A stretch of DNA of 64,000 nucleotides from an uncultured Hyphomicrobiales bacterium (GTDB taxonomy: Bacteria > Pseudomonadota > Alphaproteobacteria > Rhizobiales > Xanthobacteraceae), in NCBI GenBank assembly GCA_903878085.1, contig CAIRGJ010000007.1, positions 1 to 64,000 of the forward strand, given 5' to 3'. Numbering within the stretch: the first letter of the stretch is position 1; the number at the start of each line of letters is the position of its first letter. A program made the translations under genes and the position numbers. Below are positions 15,642 through 24,208 of the stretch, in pieces. The notes beneath the pieces are model-generated. The model was not told where the DNA came from and did not search any database. It saw nothing but the letters and a program-made list of their open reading frames with translations.

Positions 15642-17770
15642 ACGCGCCCGCGCTCCCCGGAACGCTGAACGATAATCCAGTGCTCGATCGCTGGGTGTCG
15701 TTCCCTGCCCCCGGCAAAGTCACCGTCAACACCGGCCGCGTCGAACTCGGTCAGGGCGTGCTGACGGCAATGCAACAGGTCGCCACCGACGAACTTTATG
15801 TGTCGATGGCGCGCGTCACCGTGCACTCAGGCGACACCGTGCGCGCACCGAACGAAGGCTATACCGCGGGCTCGCAGTCGATCCAGACCGGTGCCGTCGC
15901 GATGCGTCAGGCCTGCGCCGACGTGCGCGCACTGTTTCTTGCCCAGGCGGCGGCCATCATCGGCTGCAAGCCGGATGAATTGAGTGTTCGCGACGGCAGT
16001 ATCCTGCACAACGGCGCATCGACCGGGCAGGACTACTGGACGCTGGCCGGCGCCATCGATCTCACCGCCAAGGCGACCGGCAGCGGCGCGCGCAAAGCAG
16101 TGGCGGACTTTACGTCGATCGGCCAGAGCAGCGCGCGGCTCGATCTGCCGCCCAAGATTTTCGGCGACGCCATCTTCATTCACGACATGAAGCTCGACGG
16201 CATGGTGCACGCCCGCGTGGTGCGCCAACCCAACCGCGGCGCCACCATCGGCACCATCGACGAAGCCGCGATCAAGCGCGCCGCCAAGGGCCCGGTCGAT
16301 CTCGTGCGCAACGGCAATTTCCTCGCCATCGTCGGCAGCAACGAGACCGCCGTCGATCTCGCCGGCGCCGCCGCGGTCAATCACGTCGCCTGGCAAAACG
16401 TCGAAGCGCCGACGCCGCTGCAACAGGAGGCTTACTGGCTGCTGCAGCGCCCGACGGTCGACCGCGTGCTCGGCTCGCCGGAGCCTTCCGACAGCCAAGG
16501 CCGCCAGCGTTTCGAAGCCACCTTCACGCGCGGCTTCGTCGCCCATGCCTCGATCTCGCCGTCCTGTGGCCTCGCGCTCTTCAAGGACGGCCAGATGACG
16601 GTCTGGACCCACTGCCAGGGCGTATTCCCGTTGCGCGCGGCGCTGGCGCGCACGCTGAAGCTCGAGCCGTCCGCCATTATCGTGCATCACGTGCAGGGTT
16701 CGGGCTGCTACGGCCATAACGGCGCCGACGACGCCGCAGCCGACGCCGCCATCATCGCCATGCAGAAGCCGGGCACGCCGGTGCGCGTGCGCTGGCGCCG
16801 CGAAGAGGAATTCGTCTACGAGCCGAAAAGCCCGTCGATGGTGGTCAAGGTCCGCGCCCTGCTCGATGACGCCGGCAAGCCGGCCGACTGGACGCAGGAA
16901 ATCTGGAGCGGCAACCACAATGGCCGGCCCGGCGGCGGCAGTTCGCTGCTTGGCGAAGAGGCCCTACCCGGCTACACGCCGCCCCCGCCGCCCAACGAAG
17001 TGCCGGAAGCCGCCGGCGGCGGCGCGACGCGCAACGCCGAGCCGCTTTACGATATTCCGGAGAAGCGCATCGTCCATCACAAGATCGTCGAACAGCCGGT
17101 GCGCGTGTCGGCGCTCCGCGGCCTCGGCGCGACCGCGAACGTCTTCGCCCTGGAATGCTGTATCGACGAACTGGCCGAACGCGCCGGGCAAGACCCGGTG
17201 GCCTATCGTTTGTCGATCACTTCCGACCCGCGCGCCCGCGCCGTGATCGAGAAGGCCGCCGCCATGGCCAATTGGCAGCCCGGACCGCCAAATGGCGGCG
17301 AAGGCCATGGCCGCGGCGTCGCCTTTGCCCGCTACAAAAACAAGGCGGCCTATTGCGCCGTCGTGGTCGATCTCGACGTCGATGAGGAAATCCGCCTCAA
17401 CAATGTCTGGTGCGCCACCGACGGCGGCCTCATCGTCAGCCCCGACGGTGCGCTTAATCAGCTCGAAGGCGGCATCATCCAGGCCGCGAGTTGGGTCCTC
17501 AAGGAGCAGGTCCGCTTCGACAATGACGCGCCGACCGGCCCCAGCGCATTCGACTGGGAAACTTACCCGGTGCTGAAGTTCAGCGAGGTGCCGGAAATCA
17601 CCATCGCGCTGCTGAACACCAAGGACGAAGTCCCCCTCGGCATCGGCGAAGTGGCCGGCGGTCCGGTGGCGGCGGCCATCGGCAACGCCGTGTCGCATGC
17701 CTTGGGCGTACGGATCAGGGATTTGCCGCTGACGCGCGAGCGCATCGCGGCGACGCTGTTGAAGGAATAG
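15638..17770 (+). CDS. Molybdopterin-binding large subunit of an aldehyde oxidase/isoquinoline 1-oxidoreductase-type hydroxylase
   Basis: A 710-residue Mo-cofactor subunit. It has the N-terminal GRVELGQGVLTAMQQVATDEL motif, the GSQSIQTGA segment and the catalytic glutamate in LGIGEVAGG (E671). The family hydroxylates N-heterocycles or aldehydes with water-derived oxygen. There is no signal peptide, no cytochrome c domain as in NicB, and no FAD partner, so the electron acceptor is open. Length is nearest IorB-like proteins. It is translationally coupled to the [2Fe-2S] subunit. Substrate unknown. No XdhC-like maturation gene is adjacent. Confidence 0.88.
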   Translation: MNAPALPGTLNDNPVLDRWVSFPAPGKVTVNTGRVELGQGVLTAMQQVATDELYVSMARVTVHSGDTVRAPNEGYTAGSQSIQTGAVAMRQACADVRALFLAQAAAIIGCKPDELSVRDGSILHNGASTGQDYWTLAGAIDLTAKATGSGARKAVADFTSIGQSSARLDLPPKIFGDAIFIHDMKLDGMVHARVVRQPNRGATIGTIDEAAIKRAAKGPVDLVRNGNFLAIVGSNETAVDLAGAAAVNHVAWQNVEAPTPLQQEAYWLLQRPTVDRVLGSPEPSDSQGRQRFEATFTRGFVAHASISPSCGLALFKDGQMTVWTHCQGVFPLRAALARTLKLEPSAIIVHHVQGSGCYGHNGADDAAADAAIIAMQKPGTPVRVRWRREEEFVYEPKSPSMVVKVRALLDDAGKPADWTQEIWSGNHNGRPGGGSSLLGEEALPGYTPPPPPNEVPEAAGGGATRNAEPLYDIPEKRIVHHKIVEQPVRVSALRGLGATANVFALECCIDELAERAGQDPVAYRLSITSDPRARAVIEKAAAMANWQPGPPNGGEGHGRGVAFARYKNKAAYCAVVVDLDVDEEIRLNNVWCATDGGLIVSPDGALNQLEGGIIQAASWVLKEQVRFDNDAPTGPSAFDWETYPVLKFSEVPEITIALLNTKDEVPLGIGEVAGGPVAAAIGNAVSHALGVRIRDLPLTRERIAATLLKE

Positions 17771-17983
17771 CCGCCCCTTCCCCGCTGCCGCCTCGCTGTT
17801 GCAACGCACGCAGGTGGCGGCATCGAATTCGTGCCCTGGCAAAGCGGCGCGACCATGTAGCCGACCTTGGACCCAAATACCGTAACGTCCTTTGCCAAAC
17901 TGCCTTGCTAAACTGTTCGTTAACGGCGGCCCGTTACCTTTGCCCACGGTATCGGGCTGTGCGCCCGTGGCCCACGGGGCACC

Positions 17984-18529
17984 ATGGTCCGTATCGATTT
18001 CAATCGCCTGCGTTTCCTCGTCATCGACGACAACGCCCATATGCGCAGGATCATGCGCACGCTGCTGCACGGCTTCGGTGCGCGCGAGGTCTATGAAGCC
18101 GAGGATGGCGCGGCCGGCCTCGAAGCCTTCACCCATTACATCCCCGACATCATCCTCACCGACTGGGCGATGCCGATTTTCGACGGGCTTGAGCTGACGC
18201 AGATGGTCCGCCAGCCGGGCGCCAACGCCAATCCTTATGTCGCCATCATCATGCTGACCGGCCATTCCGAGAAGAAGCACGTCACCGCCGCCCGCGACGC
18301 CGGCGTCACCGAATTTCTCGCCAAGCCGATTTCCGCCAAGGCGCTCTACGAACGCATCGTCAATGTGGTCGCCAGCCCGCGGCCGTTCATCAAGACCAAG
18401 ACCTATTTCGGCCCAGACCGCCGCCGAAACGTCAATCCGAGCTATGCCGGCGCCGAACGCCGCAAAGGCGGCAAGGCCGACGTCATTCGGCAATCACCCT
18501 TGCTCGAAAAAGTCCGCGCTCCGGCCTAA
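17984..18529 (+). CDS. CheY-like response regulator with basic C-terminal tail
   Basis: Residues 8-125 form a receiver domain with acidic pocket D15/D16, phospho-acceptor D60 (ILTDWAMP), T92 and K114 (FLAKPIS). No DNA-binding output domain follows. The last 50 residues are basic and contain the YFGPDRRR phrase common in alphaproteobacterial receivers. Fifteen bases downstream lies an Hpt protein, so the pair probably forms one phosphorelay branch. The kinase is not in the window. A motility or development role is only an inference from the neighbouring DUF2336 and transglycosylase genes. Confidence 0.9.
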   Translation: MVRIDFNRLRFLVIDDNAHMRRIMRTLLHGFGAREVYEAEDGAAGLEAFTHYIPDIILTDWAMPIFDGLELTQMVRQPGANANPYVAIIMLTGHSEKKHVTAARDAGVTEFLAKPISAKALYERIVNVVASPRPFIKTKTYFGPDRRRNVNPSYAGAERRKGGKADVIRQSPLLEKVRAPA

Positions 18530-18544
18530 ACAGAGACATCCAAC

Positions 18545-19120
18545 ATGGCGGCCCCGAAAAACACGGCAGCGATCGCAACCTACGGCGACCACGAGATCAT
18601 CACGCCCGAGAACAAGTTGCGCAAAGCTGTGAGCGCATCGTCCCACCTGGACGGCGAAGACGATCCGGTGGCCCGTGCCGAAAGGGCGCTGGCGGCGTTG
18701 TCGTCGGAGTTCGGCTACTGGATGGAGTCCGAATGCGACCGCCTCGACCAGGCGCGCCAGGCCGTGACCAAAGGCGGCTTCACCAAAGCCCATAAGGAAG
18801 ATCTGTACCACGCCGCCCACGACCTCAAAGGCGAGGCCGCCACGTTCGGCTTTCCGCTGGTCGCCGCGGTCGCCGACAGCCTGTGCCGGCTGATCGAGTA
18901 CACACCCGACGCGACGCGGATTCCGATCAAGCTGGTGGATCAGCACGTCGATGCGGTGCGCGCGATCCATCGCGAGTATTCACGGTCCAACGCCGAAGCA
19001 CTCGCTGCGATGCTGACCGGCCGCCTGCGCGACGTCACCGACGAGTTTTTGATCTTCGAAAACCGCGACCGGCCGGACGCACTGGAGCAGATCACCGGCC
19101 CGTCGATTGTGCCGGAATAA
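18545..19120 (+). CDS. Histidine phosphotransfer (Hpt) domain protein
   Basis: A 191-residue, mainly helical protein with Hpt motif HAAHDLKGEAATFGF; H92 is the phosphorylatable residue and K95-G96 complete HxxKG. The N-terminal 40 residues and the acidic C-terminus are probably disordered. The start lies 15 bases after the CheY-like gene on the same strand, so they form a two-gene operon. It would shuttle phosphate to or from that receiver. Confidence 0.82.
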   Translation: MAAPKNTAAIATYGDHEIITPENKLRKAVSASSHLDGEDDPVARAERALAALSSEFGYWMESECDRLDQARQAVTKGGFTKAHKEDLYHAAHDLKGEAATFGFPLVAAVADSLCRLIEYTPDATRIPIKLVDQHVDAVRAIHREYSRSNAEALAAMLTGRLRDVTDEFLIFENRDRPDALEQITGPSIVPE

Positions 19121-19228
19121 GCCCTTCTCTGTCGCAGCCTCCCTCTGTCATTGCCAGGCTTGACCCGGCAATCCATGAAGCGGCGCAGCAACGATAGTAT
19201 TACGTAAGACCTATTCTCTTGGATGGTC

Positions 19229-19263
19229 TGTCATGGATGCCCGGGTCAAGCCCGGGCATGACA
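19229..19263. repeat. TGCCCGGG-type palindrome between convergent genes
   Basis: ATGCCCGGG and CCCGGGCAT flank TCAAG, with outer TGTCATG/CATGACA also partly paired. An imperfect relative (ATTGCC ... GGCAAT around CTTGACC) lies at 19150-19172. Both are in the 170-base gap between the convergent Hpt and DUF2336 genes and may serve as a two-way terminator. The TCAAG loop matches the nested hairpin at 4743-4815 in antisense. Confidence 0.6.
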
Positions 19264-19293
19264 GCATTTGGGTGGCACGCCATGTGGCCTGCA

Positions 19294-20481
19294 CTACGCC
19301 ACCATCCTGCCGTCGGCCACCAAATAACCGTTGGGGATGTAATCGTTGGCGACCAGATCGTCGCAGAACATGCGGGCTTCCTCGCGCGCGGCCTCGACCG
19401 CAAAGCGCCGCAGCAATGCCAAGAGCGACGCCATCTCCGGCCCGCGTTCGTGCGAACAGCGCGCCAGCACGCGTTCGACCATGCGGCGCTTGAGCCGTGC
19501 CACCCCGCCCTGCTCGCCGATCAGGATGCCCTCGCGCATCGCCGTGATGGCTTCGCGGAACGCCGGATAGGCGACGTCCGGCAGGCCCGCCTTGCAATAG
19601 AGCGCGTGGAAACCGGAAATATTCTTGTCGTGGATGTAGCTAGTGACGCGATCGAGCGGCACGCCGGACAATTCGGTCAGCGCCTCTTCGAACAGCACCA
19701 CATTGCCGGACAACAGCGCGCGCAGGATCATGCCGCCGGTGAGCTGGCCGCTCTGCCGCAAGTGCTGCATCAGCGCCGGGACTTCCTCGTAGCGCGTCTC
19801 GGCGGCGAGCGCCAAGGTCGCCTTCTCGCAAGCTTCGCGAGCCGCATATTCGGCATGTTCCGGGCCGAGCCACTGCCGTGCGGTGACAAAGCCGGCAAGC
19901 GCCTGCGACAATTTGCTGAGCAGCGCCTGGCGCGTCGGCATCGGCAGATCGTCGCGCGCCGCGAGATTTTCGCGGATCGCCGCGAGATGACCGAAGCGTT
20001 CGACGATACGGTCGATCGAGAACAGCGCGATATCGGCGTCTGGATTTTCCAAAACCGTCAGGCAGGCTTCCGCCGAACCGACTTCGGAAATGGCGGCGGC
20101 AAGCGGTCGCGACAACAGCACGCGGCTGGCAATCGCCACCTGCGTTTCCGGCGCGCCGGTCGCGATCAAGTCGACCAGATCGTCTTCGAGCAGCAGCGGC
20201 GAGCGCGTCAGCAACGGGTATGCGACGTCGAGCTGGTCCGCGGCCAGCGCGTTGACCACGACCTGCGGCGCCTTCTGCGACGACGCGAAGACCTCGGACA
20301 GAGCGCACCGCACCAGCGGCGACGGATCGTCGAGCATCATGATCATCGCGCCTTCGGCGGCGGCAAGATCGTCGGGCGATAGATCGGAATGGAGATAGGC
20401 GCGCGCGAGCGCGGAGGTTGCTTCGGCCCGCTCGCCGGCAGGCGCACTGCGGACCCATTGCAGGAACTGACGAACAATCAT
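19294..20481 (-). CDS. DUF2336 domain-containing protein
   Basis: A 395-residue protein of the DUF2336 family. It is almost wholly alpha-helical with HEAT-like repeats, for example DDPSPLVRCALSEVFASS and NPDADIALFSIDRIVERFG. There is no signal peptide, membrane segment or catalytic motif. DUF2336 proteins are frequent in alphaproteobacteria, and one subgroup is tied to cell-cycle or stress signalling, but the function of this one is not known. The start lies about 1.1 kb from the flagellar-type transglycosylase start, on the same strand. It converges on the CheY/Hpt pair. Confidence 0.82.
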   Translation of the reverse strand: MIVRQFLQWVRSAPAGERAEATSALARAYLHSDLSPDDLAAAEGAMIMMLDDPSPLVRCALSEVFASSQKAPQVVVNALAADQLDVAYPLLTRSPLLLEDDLVDLIATGAPETQVAIASRVLLSRPLAAAISEVGSAEACLTVLENPDADIALFSIDRIVERFGHLAAIRENLAARDDLPMPTRQALLSKLSQALAGFVTARQWLGPEHAEYAAREACEKATLALAAETRYEEVPALMQHLRQSGQLTGGMILRALLSGNVVLFEEALTELSGVPLDRVTSYIHDKNISGFHALYCKAGLPDVAYPAFREAITAMREGILIGEQGGVARLKRRMVERVLARCSHERGPEMASLLALLRRFAVEAAREEARMFCDDLVANDYIPNGYLVADGRMVA

Positions 20482-20618
20482 GACACGACCAGACGCTACA
20501 AAACTCGCCGCACATACTGACGGCGCACCGAAAAGCTTAAGCCACGCAGGCTTAACAAAGCGTTCACTATAGAAATTGATGAGGTGTTAACGACGATAAT
20601 GCGCCCGGCGCGCGCCGC

Positions 20619-21590
20619 TTAAGAGGCGCCGAACAGCTTGCGGCCGTCGGTCGCCGTGTCGGTGAACAGGTCAAGCGGACGCACCTGGCTCGTCGCTCGG
20701 TTGTTCGTTTGGCCGTTCGATTGGCCCTTGTCTTCGCTTTTGGCCGGCGCCCACAGACTGCTGACGGTTTGCGTGACGGCATTGCGCGCGCGGTCGGTGA
20801 ACATGGCCTGGAACAGCGGCTTGGTGTCCGGAAGCGCCGGAAGCGACTCGTTCGCCGTGGCGAAAGCTTGCGTGATGCCCGCGGTGTCGGGCGACGGCGG
20901 CTTTGACTGAGTTTGCGTTTGCGCCTGCGCGATCGTGCTGCGGCCATCGCCCGGTGCAAAATTCACCGCGCGGGCGACCTCGAAACGGCCGGACAGATTG
21001 GCGTAGACGTCGGCGGCGCTGCGCGGATTGCCGGAGCGATCGTAGAAGATGCTCGGATTGGCAGCCGCGGCGCGCGGAAACATGTTGGCCGCATTGGCTT
21101 GCGGCTGGTTGTCGGCAACGCTAATGAGTTTGCCGGCGCCGTCGGGCCCGAGGAAATGCGCGATGTAGAGTTCGCCTTCGGTCGGCTGCCGGCCGATCGC
21201 ATTGCTGAGCTGGTCGGCGTTATTGCGCGTGAAAGCCCCCGCCATCATGGCGCTGGCGCCTGGATCGCTGCGCAACTGCATGATCGCATTGCGCATCGCC
21301 GGATCGGCCACGTCGTAGCGTCCGTCGGCCGTCTGGGTAATCGCATCGGCATATTTGCCGTAGCCGGCCGCCGCCCCGCCACCCTTGAGCGTGCCGAGCC
21401 AGGTCTGCTCGATGAACTGGTAGAGCCCCTTGGCCGACGAGGTCGAAGCCTGCGCAGCCGGGTTCATGTTGGATTCGATTTTGGCCGTCGTCATCAGATA
21501 TTCGAAACTGATGCCGCTGGACTGCGCGGCCTGGCGGATCGCCCCGGTGATTTGGGGGACGGCGCTGGCAGTTGCGGAAGTGACGGCCAT
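20619..21590 (-). CDS. Lytic transglycosylase domain protein (SLT-like) without signal peptide
   Basis: A 323-residue protein. The SLT-type domain occupies about 20-160, with the catalytic Glu in TAKIESNMNP (near residue 38) and the family phrase SSAKGLYQFIEQTWL. It would cleave peptidoglycan glycan strands to let structures through the wall. There is no Sec signal, as in some transglycosylases exported by flagellar or other secretion systems. The C-terminal 130 residues are Ser/Thr/Gln/Pro-rich and low in complexity. It lies upstream of DUF2336 on the same strand, separated by 137 bases. The exported route is inference. Confidence 0.82.
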   Translation of the reverse strand: MAVTSATASAVPQITGAIRQAAQSSGISFEYLMTTAKIESNMNPAAQASTSSAKGLYQFIEQTWLGTLKGGGAAAGYGKYADAITQTADGRYDVADPAMRNAIMQLRSDPGASAMMAGAFTRNNADQLSNAIGRQPTEGELYIAHFLGPDGAGKLISVADNQPQANAANMFPRAAAANPSIFYDRSGNPRSAADVYANLSGRFEVARAVNFAPGDGRSTIAQAQTQTQSKPPSPDTAGITQAFATANESLPALPDTKPLFQAMFTDRARNAVTQTVSSLWAPAKSEDKGQSNGQTNNRATSQVRPLDLFTDTATDGRKLFGAS

Positions 21591-21739
21591 TGGTTGCCCT
21601 TGGGCGGATCGCGCGTTAAACGACGCACCGGCACGGCGGCCCTGTCGACCATGCGGAATTATGGTAAATGAAACGTTAATGACGGGCGAAAGGTCCGCCT
21701 GGCGCCCGGATGTGGCGATAATCGACGCGGAGGAAGACG

Positions 21740-22222
21740 ATGGTTGAGACGATCCAGCGGCACAAGCGCGGCGGCCTCTATTTTGAGGATTTCGAGGTCG
21801 GCAAGCTCTACGAGCATCGCTACAGCCGTACCGTCACGCAGATGGACAACATGTTGTTCTCCAACATGACCCTCAACCCGCAGCCGCTGCACATCGACCG
21901 CCACTTCTGCGAGACCGAGACCGAGTGGGGCCAGCCGCTGATGAACTCGCTGTTCACGCTCGGCCTGATGATCGGCATTCAGGTCTCGGACATGACCGTC
22001 GGCACCACCATTGCCAATCTCGGCATGACCGACGTGAAATTCCCCAACCCGCTGTTCGAAGGCGATACCGTCAACTGCACCACCACGGTGGTGAGCAAGC
22101 GCGCGTCGAAATCGCGGCCCGGCGCCGGCATCGTCGAATTCCACCACAAGGCCTTCAAGCAGGACGGCACGCTGGTGGCCGAATGCCACCGCAACGCCTT
22201 CATGGTCATGCGGCCGAAGTGA
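21740..22222 (+). CDS. MaoC-like hot-dog-fold (R)-specific enoyl-CoA hydratase family protein
   Basis: A 160-residue MaoC dehydratase-type protein. It contains the family segments FEDFEVGKLYEHRYSRTVTQMDN and NPQPLHIDRHFCETE, matching the hydratase Asp/His motif, then MIGIQVSDMTVGTTIANLGM. It would add or remove water on a CoA thioester. GAGGAAG precedes the ATG with good spacing. The stop overlaps the start of the CitE-like gene (TGATG), so the two are translationally coupled and probably act in sequence on a dicarboxylic or branched acyl-CoA. Substrate unknown. Confidence 0.88.
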   Translation: MVETIQRHKRGGLYFEDFEVGKLYEHRYSRTVTQMDNMLFSNMTLNPQPLHIDRHFCETETEWGQPLMNSLFTLGLMIGIQVSDMTVGTTIANLGMTDVKFPNPLFEGDTVNCTTTVVSKRASKSRPGAGIVEFHHKAFKQDGTLVAECHRNAFMVMRPK

Positions 22223-23091
22223 TGCGCTCCCTTCTGTTCGTTCCCGCCGACGGCGGTTCCAAGCTCGCCAAGGCGATGGCCAGCGGCGCCGATGCCGTCA
22301 TCGTCGATCTCGAGGATTCCATCACGCCCGAGCGCAAGCCGCAGGCGCGCGCCGCGGCGCTGGAGTTCCTCAAATCGGAGAGCGCGAAGGCGCAGCGCCC
22401 TCGCCTGCTGGTGCGCATCAACGGCCTCGACACCGGCATGACCGACGCCGATCTGGACGCGATTGTCGCCGGCAAGCCGGACGCCGTGGTGTTTCCGAAA
22501 GCCGAGGGCGGCTCAACTGTCGTGCATCTCGATGCCAAGCTGACCGCGCGCGAAGCCATCGCCGGGCTGCCGGAAGGCTCGATCAAGATTCTGGCGCAAG
22601 CGGTGGAATCCGCCGCCGGCCTGTTCGCGGCCGGCACGTACCGCGATGTGAGCCGCCGCCTCATCGGCATGACCTGGGGCCCGGAAGATCTTTCCGCCGA
22701 ACTTGGCGCCGAAGCCAACCGCGACGAACACGGTAATCTCACCGAACCGTACCGCCTCGCCCGTAACATCTGTCTCTACGGCGCGGCGGCGGCGAAGCTC
22801 CCGGCCATCGAGACGATCTATGCCGACTTTCGTAATCTGGAGGGCCTGCGCCGCGATACCGACGAGGCGCGCCGCGACGGCTTCACGGGACGGCTTGCCA
22901 TTCACCCGGCGCAGGTCGCGGTGATCAACGAGGCGTTCACGCCCAGCCCTGAGCAGATCGCGAAAGCCAAGATGGTGGTGGCGGCCTTCGCGGCCAAGCC
23001 CGGCGCCGGTGCGGTCGGGATCGACGGCAAGATGTTCGACCGGCCGCATCTGGTGCGGGCGCAGAATTTGCTGGCGCGCACCGGTAACTAA
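22222..23091 (+). CDS. HpcH/HpaI aldolase/citrate lyase family protein (CitE-like CoA-ester lyase)
   Basis: A 289-residue TIM-barrel lyase. Family marks are RSLLFVPADG at the N-terminus, DAVIVDLEDSITPERK (metal-binding acidic residues), RPRLLVRINGLDTG, and the late GRLAIHPAQVAVINEAF. Relatives cleave malyl-CoA, methylmalyl-CoA, citramalyl-CoA or act as CoA thioesterases. It is coupled by a 1-base overlap to the MaoC-like hydratase, consistent with a hydrate-then-cleave step. It converges with the MetE-core gene at 23088 with a 4-base overlap of stops. The exact substrate cannot be fixed. Confidence 0.9.
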   Translation: MRSLLFVPADGGSKLAKAMASGADAVIVDLEDSITPERKPQARAAALEFLKSESAKAQRPRLLVRINGLDTGMTDADLDAIVAGKPDAVVFPKAEGGSTVVHLDAKLTAREAIAGLPEGSIKILAQAVESAAGLFAAGTYRDVSRRLIGMTWGPEDLSAELGAEANRDEHGNLTEPYRLARNICLYGAAAAKLPAIETIYADFRNLEGLRRDTDEARRDGFTGRLAIHPAQVAVINEAFTPSPEQIAKAKMVVAAFAAKPGAGAVGIDGKMFDRPHLVRAQNLLARTGN

Positions 23092-24191
23092 GGCCGGCCC
23101 CAAATCTCATCGGCGAGTTCGACCACCAGACGCAGCTTCGCCCACTGTTCGTCCTCGGCCAGCACGTTGCCTTCCTCGGTCGAGGCGAAGCCGCATTGCG
23201 GCGACAGACAAAGCTGTTCAAGGGGCACGTATTTCGACACTTCTTCGATGCGGCGCTTGATGAAATCCTTGTTCTCGATGGCTCCGGTCTTGGACGTGAT
23301 CAGGCCGAGCACGACCGTCTTGTCTTTCGGCAGGAACCGCAGCGGCTCAAAGCCGCCGGCGCGGTCGCTGTCCCATTCGAGAAAGTAGCCGTCGACGTTG
23401 ACTCGATTGAACAGCAGATCCGCAATCGGCTCGTAGCCGCCCGAGGCAATGAAGGTCGAGCGGAAATTGCCACGGCACACATGCGTGGTGACGACGAGAT
23501 CGCGCGGGCGCCCCTCCAGGGCGGCGTTGATCATACCGGCATAAATTTCGCCCTGCTTGGCGGGATCGTCGCCACGCTTGGCCAGCATGTCGCGCTGCGC
23601 CGGGTCGCACAGATAAGCGAAGCTGCAGTCGTCGAGTTGCAGATAACGGCAGCCGGCGTCGTAGAGGTCGCCAATCGCCTTCTTATAGGCCTGCCCGAGA
23701 TCGCGGTAGAACGCCTCCATCGTCGGGTAGGCGGCGCGATCGATCATGTTGCGCCCGCCGCGATAGTGCAGCATCGACGGGCTCGGTATCGTCATCTTCG
23801 GCGTATGTTTGGTATTCGCCTTGAGAAATTCGAAATGCGCGATTTGGGGGTGGTGGCGTGAGCCGAGCTTGCCCTTCACAAAGGGTGCCTCGGCCTTCGA
23901 TGCCACGCCGGCGAATTTAATGCCCTGCGCTTCCGTCATTTCGACGCCGTCGAGCCCTGCCAGGAAATCGAAATGCCAATAGGCGCGCCGCAACTCGCCA
24001 TCGGTGACGGATCGCAGACCGATCTGCTCCTGCTTGGCGATGATCTTCCCGATCTCCGCATCTTCAATTGCCTTGAGTTCGGCTGCCGTCATCTGCCCGG
24101 CCGCATGCTGGCTGCGCGCCTGCTTGAGCGAAGCCGGCCGCAACAGCGAGCCAACGTGATCGGCGCGATAGGGTGGGATATTACGCTGCAT
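23088..24191 (-). CDS. MetE-core-like methyltransferase, paralogue B
   Basis: A 367-residue stand-alone MetE C-terminal-type barrel. Zinc ligands are visible at H237 and C239 (TTHVCRG), E272 (YFLEWDSD) and C333 (SPQCGFAS). The N-terminal DHVGSLLRP is the entry motif of the YxjG/YxjH-like subgroup, which differs from paralogues A and C. Annotation pipelines call such proteins methyltetrahydropteroyltriglutamate-homocysteine methyltransferases, but the folate-binding N-terminal half is missing. It lies 17 bases downstream of a Peripla_BP_6 binding-protein gene on the same strand, so the two are probably one operon. Confidence 0.83.
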   Translation of the reverse strand: MQRNIPPYRADHVGSLLRPASLKQARSQHAAGQMTAAELKAIEDAEIGKIIAKQEQIGLRSVTDGELRRAYWHFDFLAGLDGVEMTEAQGIKFAGVASKAEAPFVKGKLGSRHHPQIAHFEFLKANTKHTPKMTIPSPSMLHYRGGRNMIDRAAYPTMEAFYRDLGQAYKKAIGDLYDAGCRYLQLDDCSFAYLCDPAQRDMLAKRGDDPAKQGEIYAGMINAALEGRPRDLVVTTHVCRGNFRSTFIASGGYEPIADLLFNRVNVDGYFLEWDSDRAGGFEPLRFLPKDKTVVLGLITSKTGAIENKDFIKRRIEEVSKYVPLEQLCLSPQCGFASTEEGNVLAEDEQWAKLRLVVELADEIWGRP

Positions 24192-24208
24192 GTCGCTTAT
24201 TCCGCCGG

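Noticed and set aside
16964-18493. 509-codon minus-strand frame spanning the Mo hydroxylase and CheY gene
   Set aside because: It crosses two real plus-strand genes and has no family resemblance.
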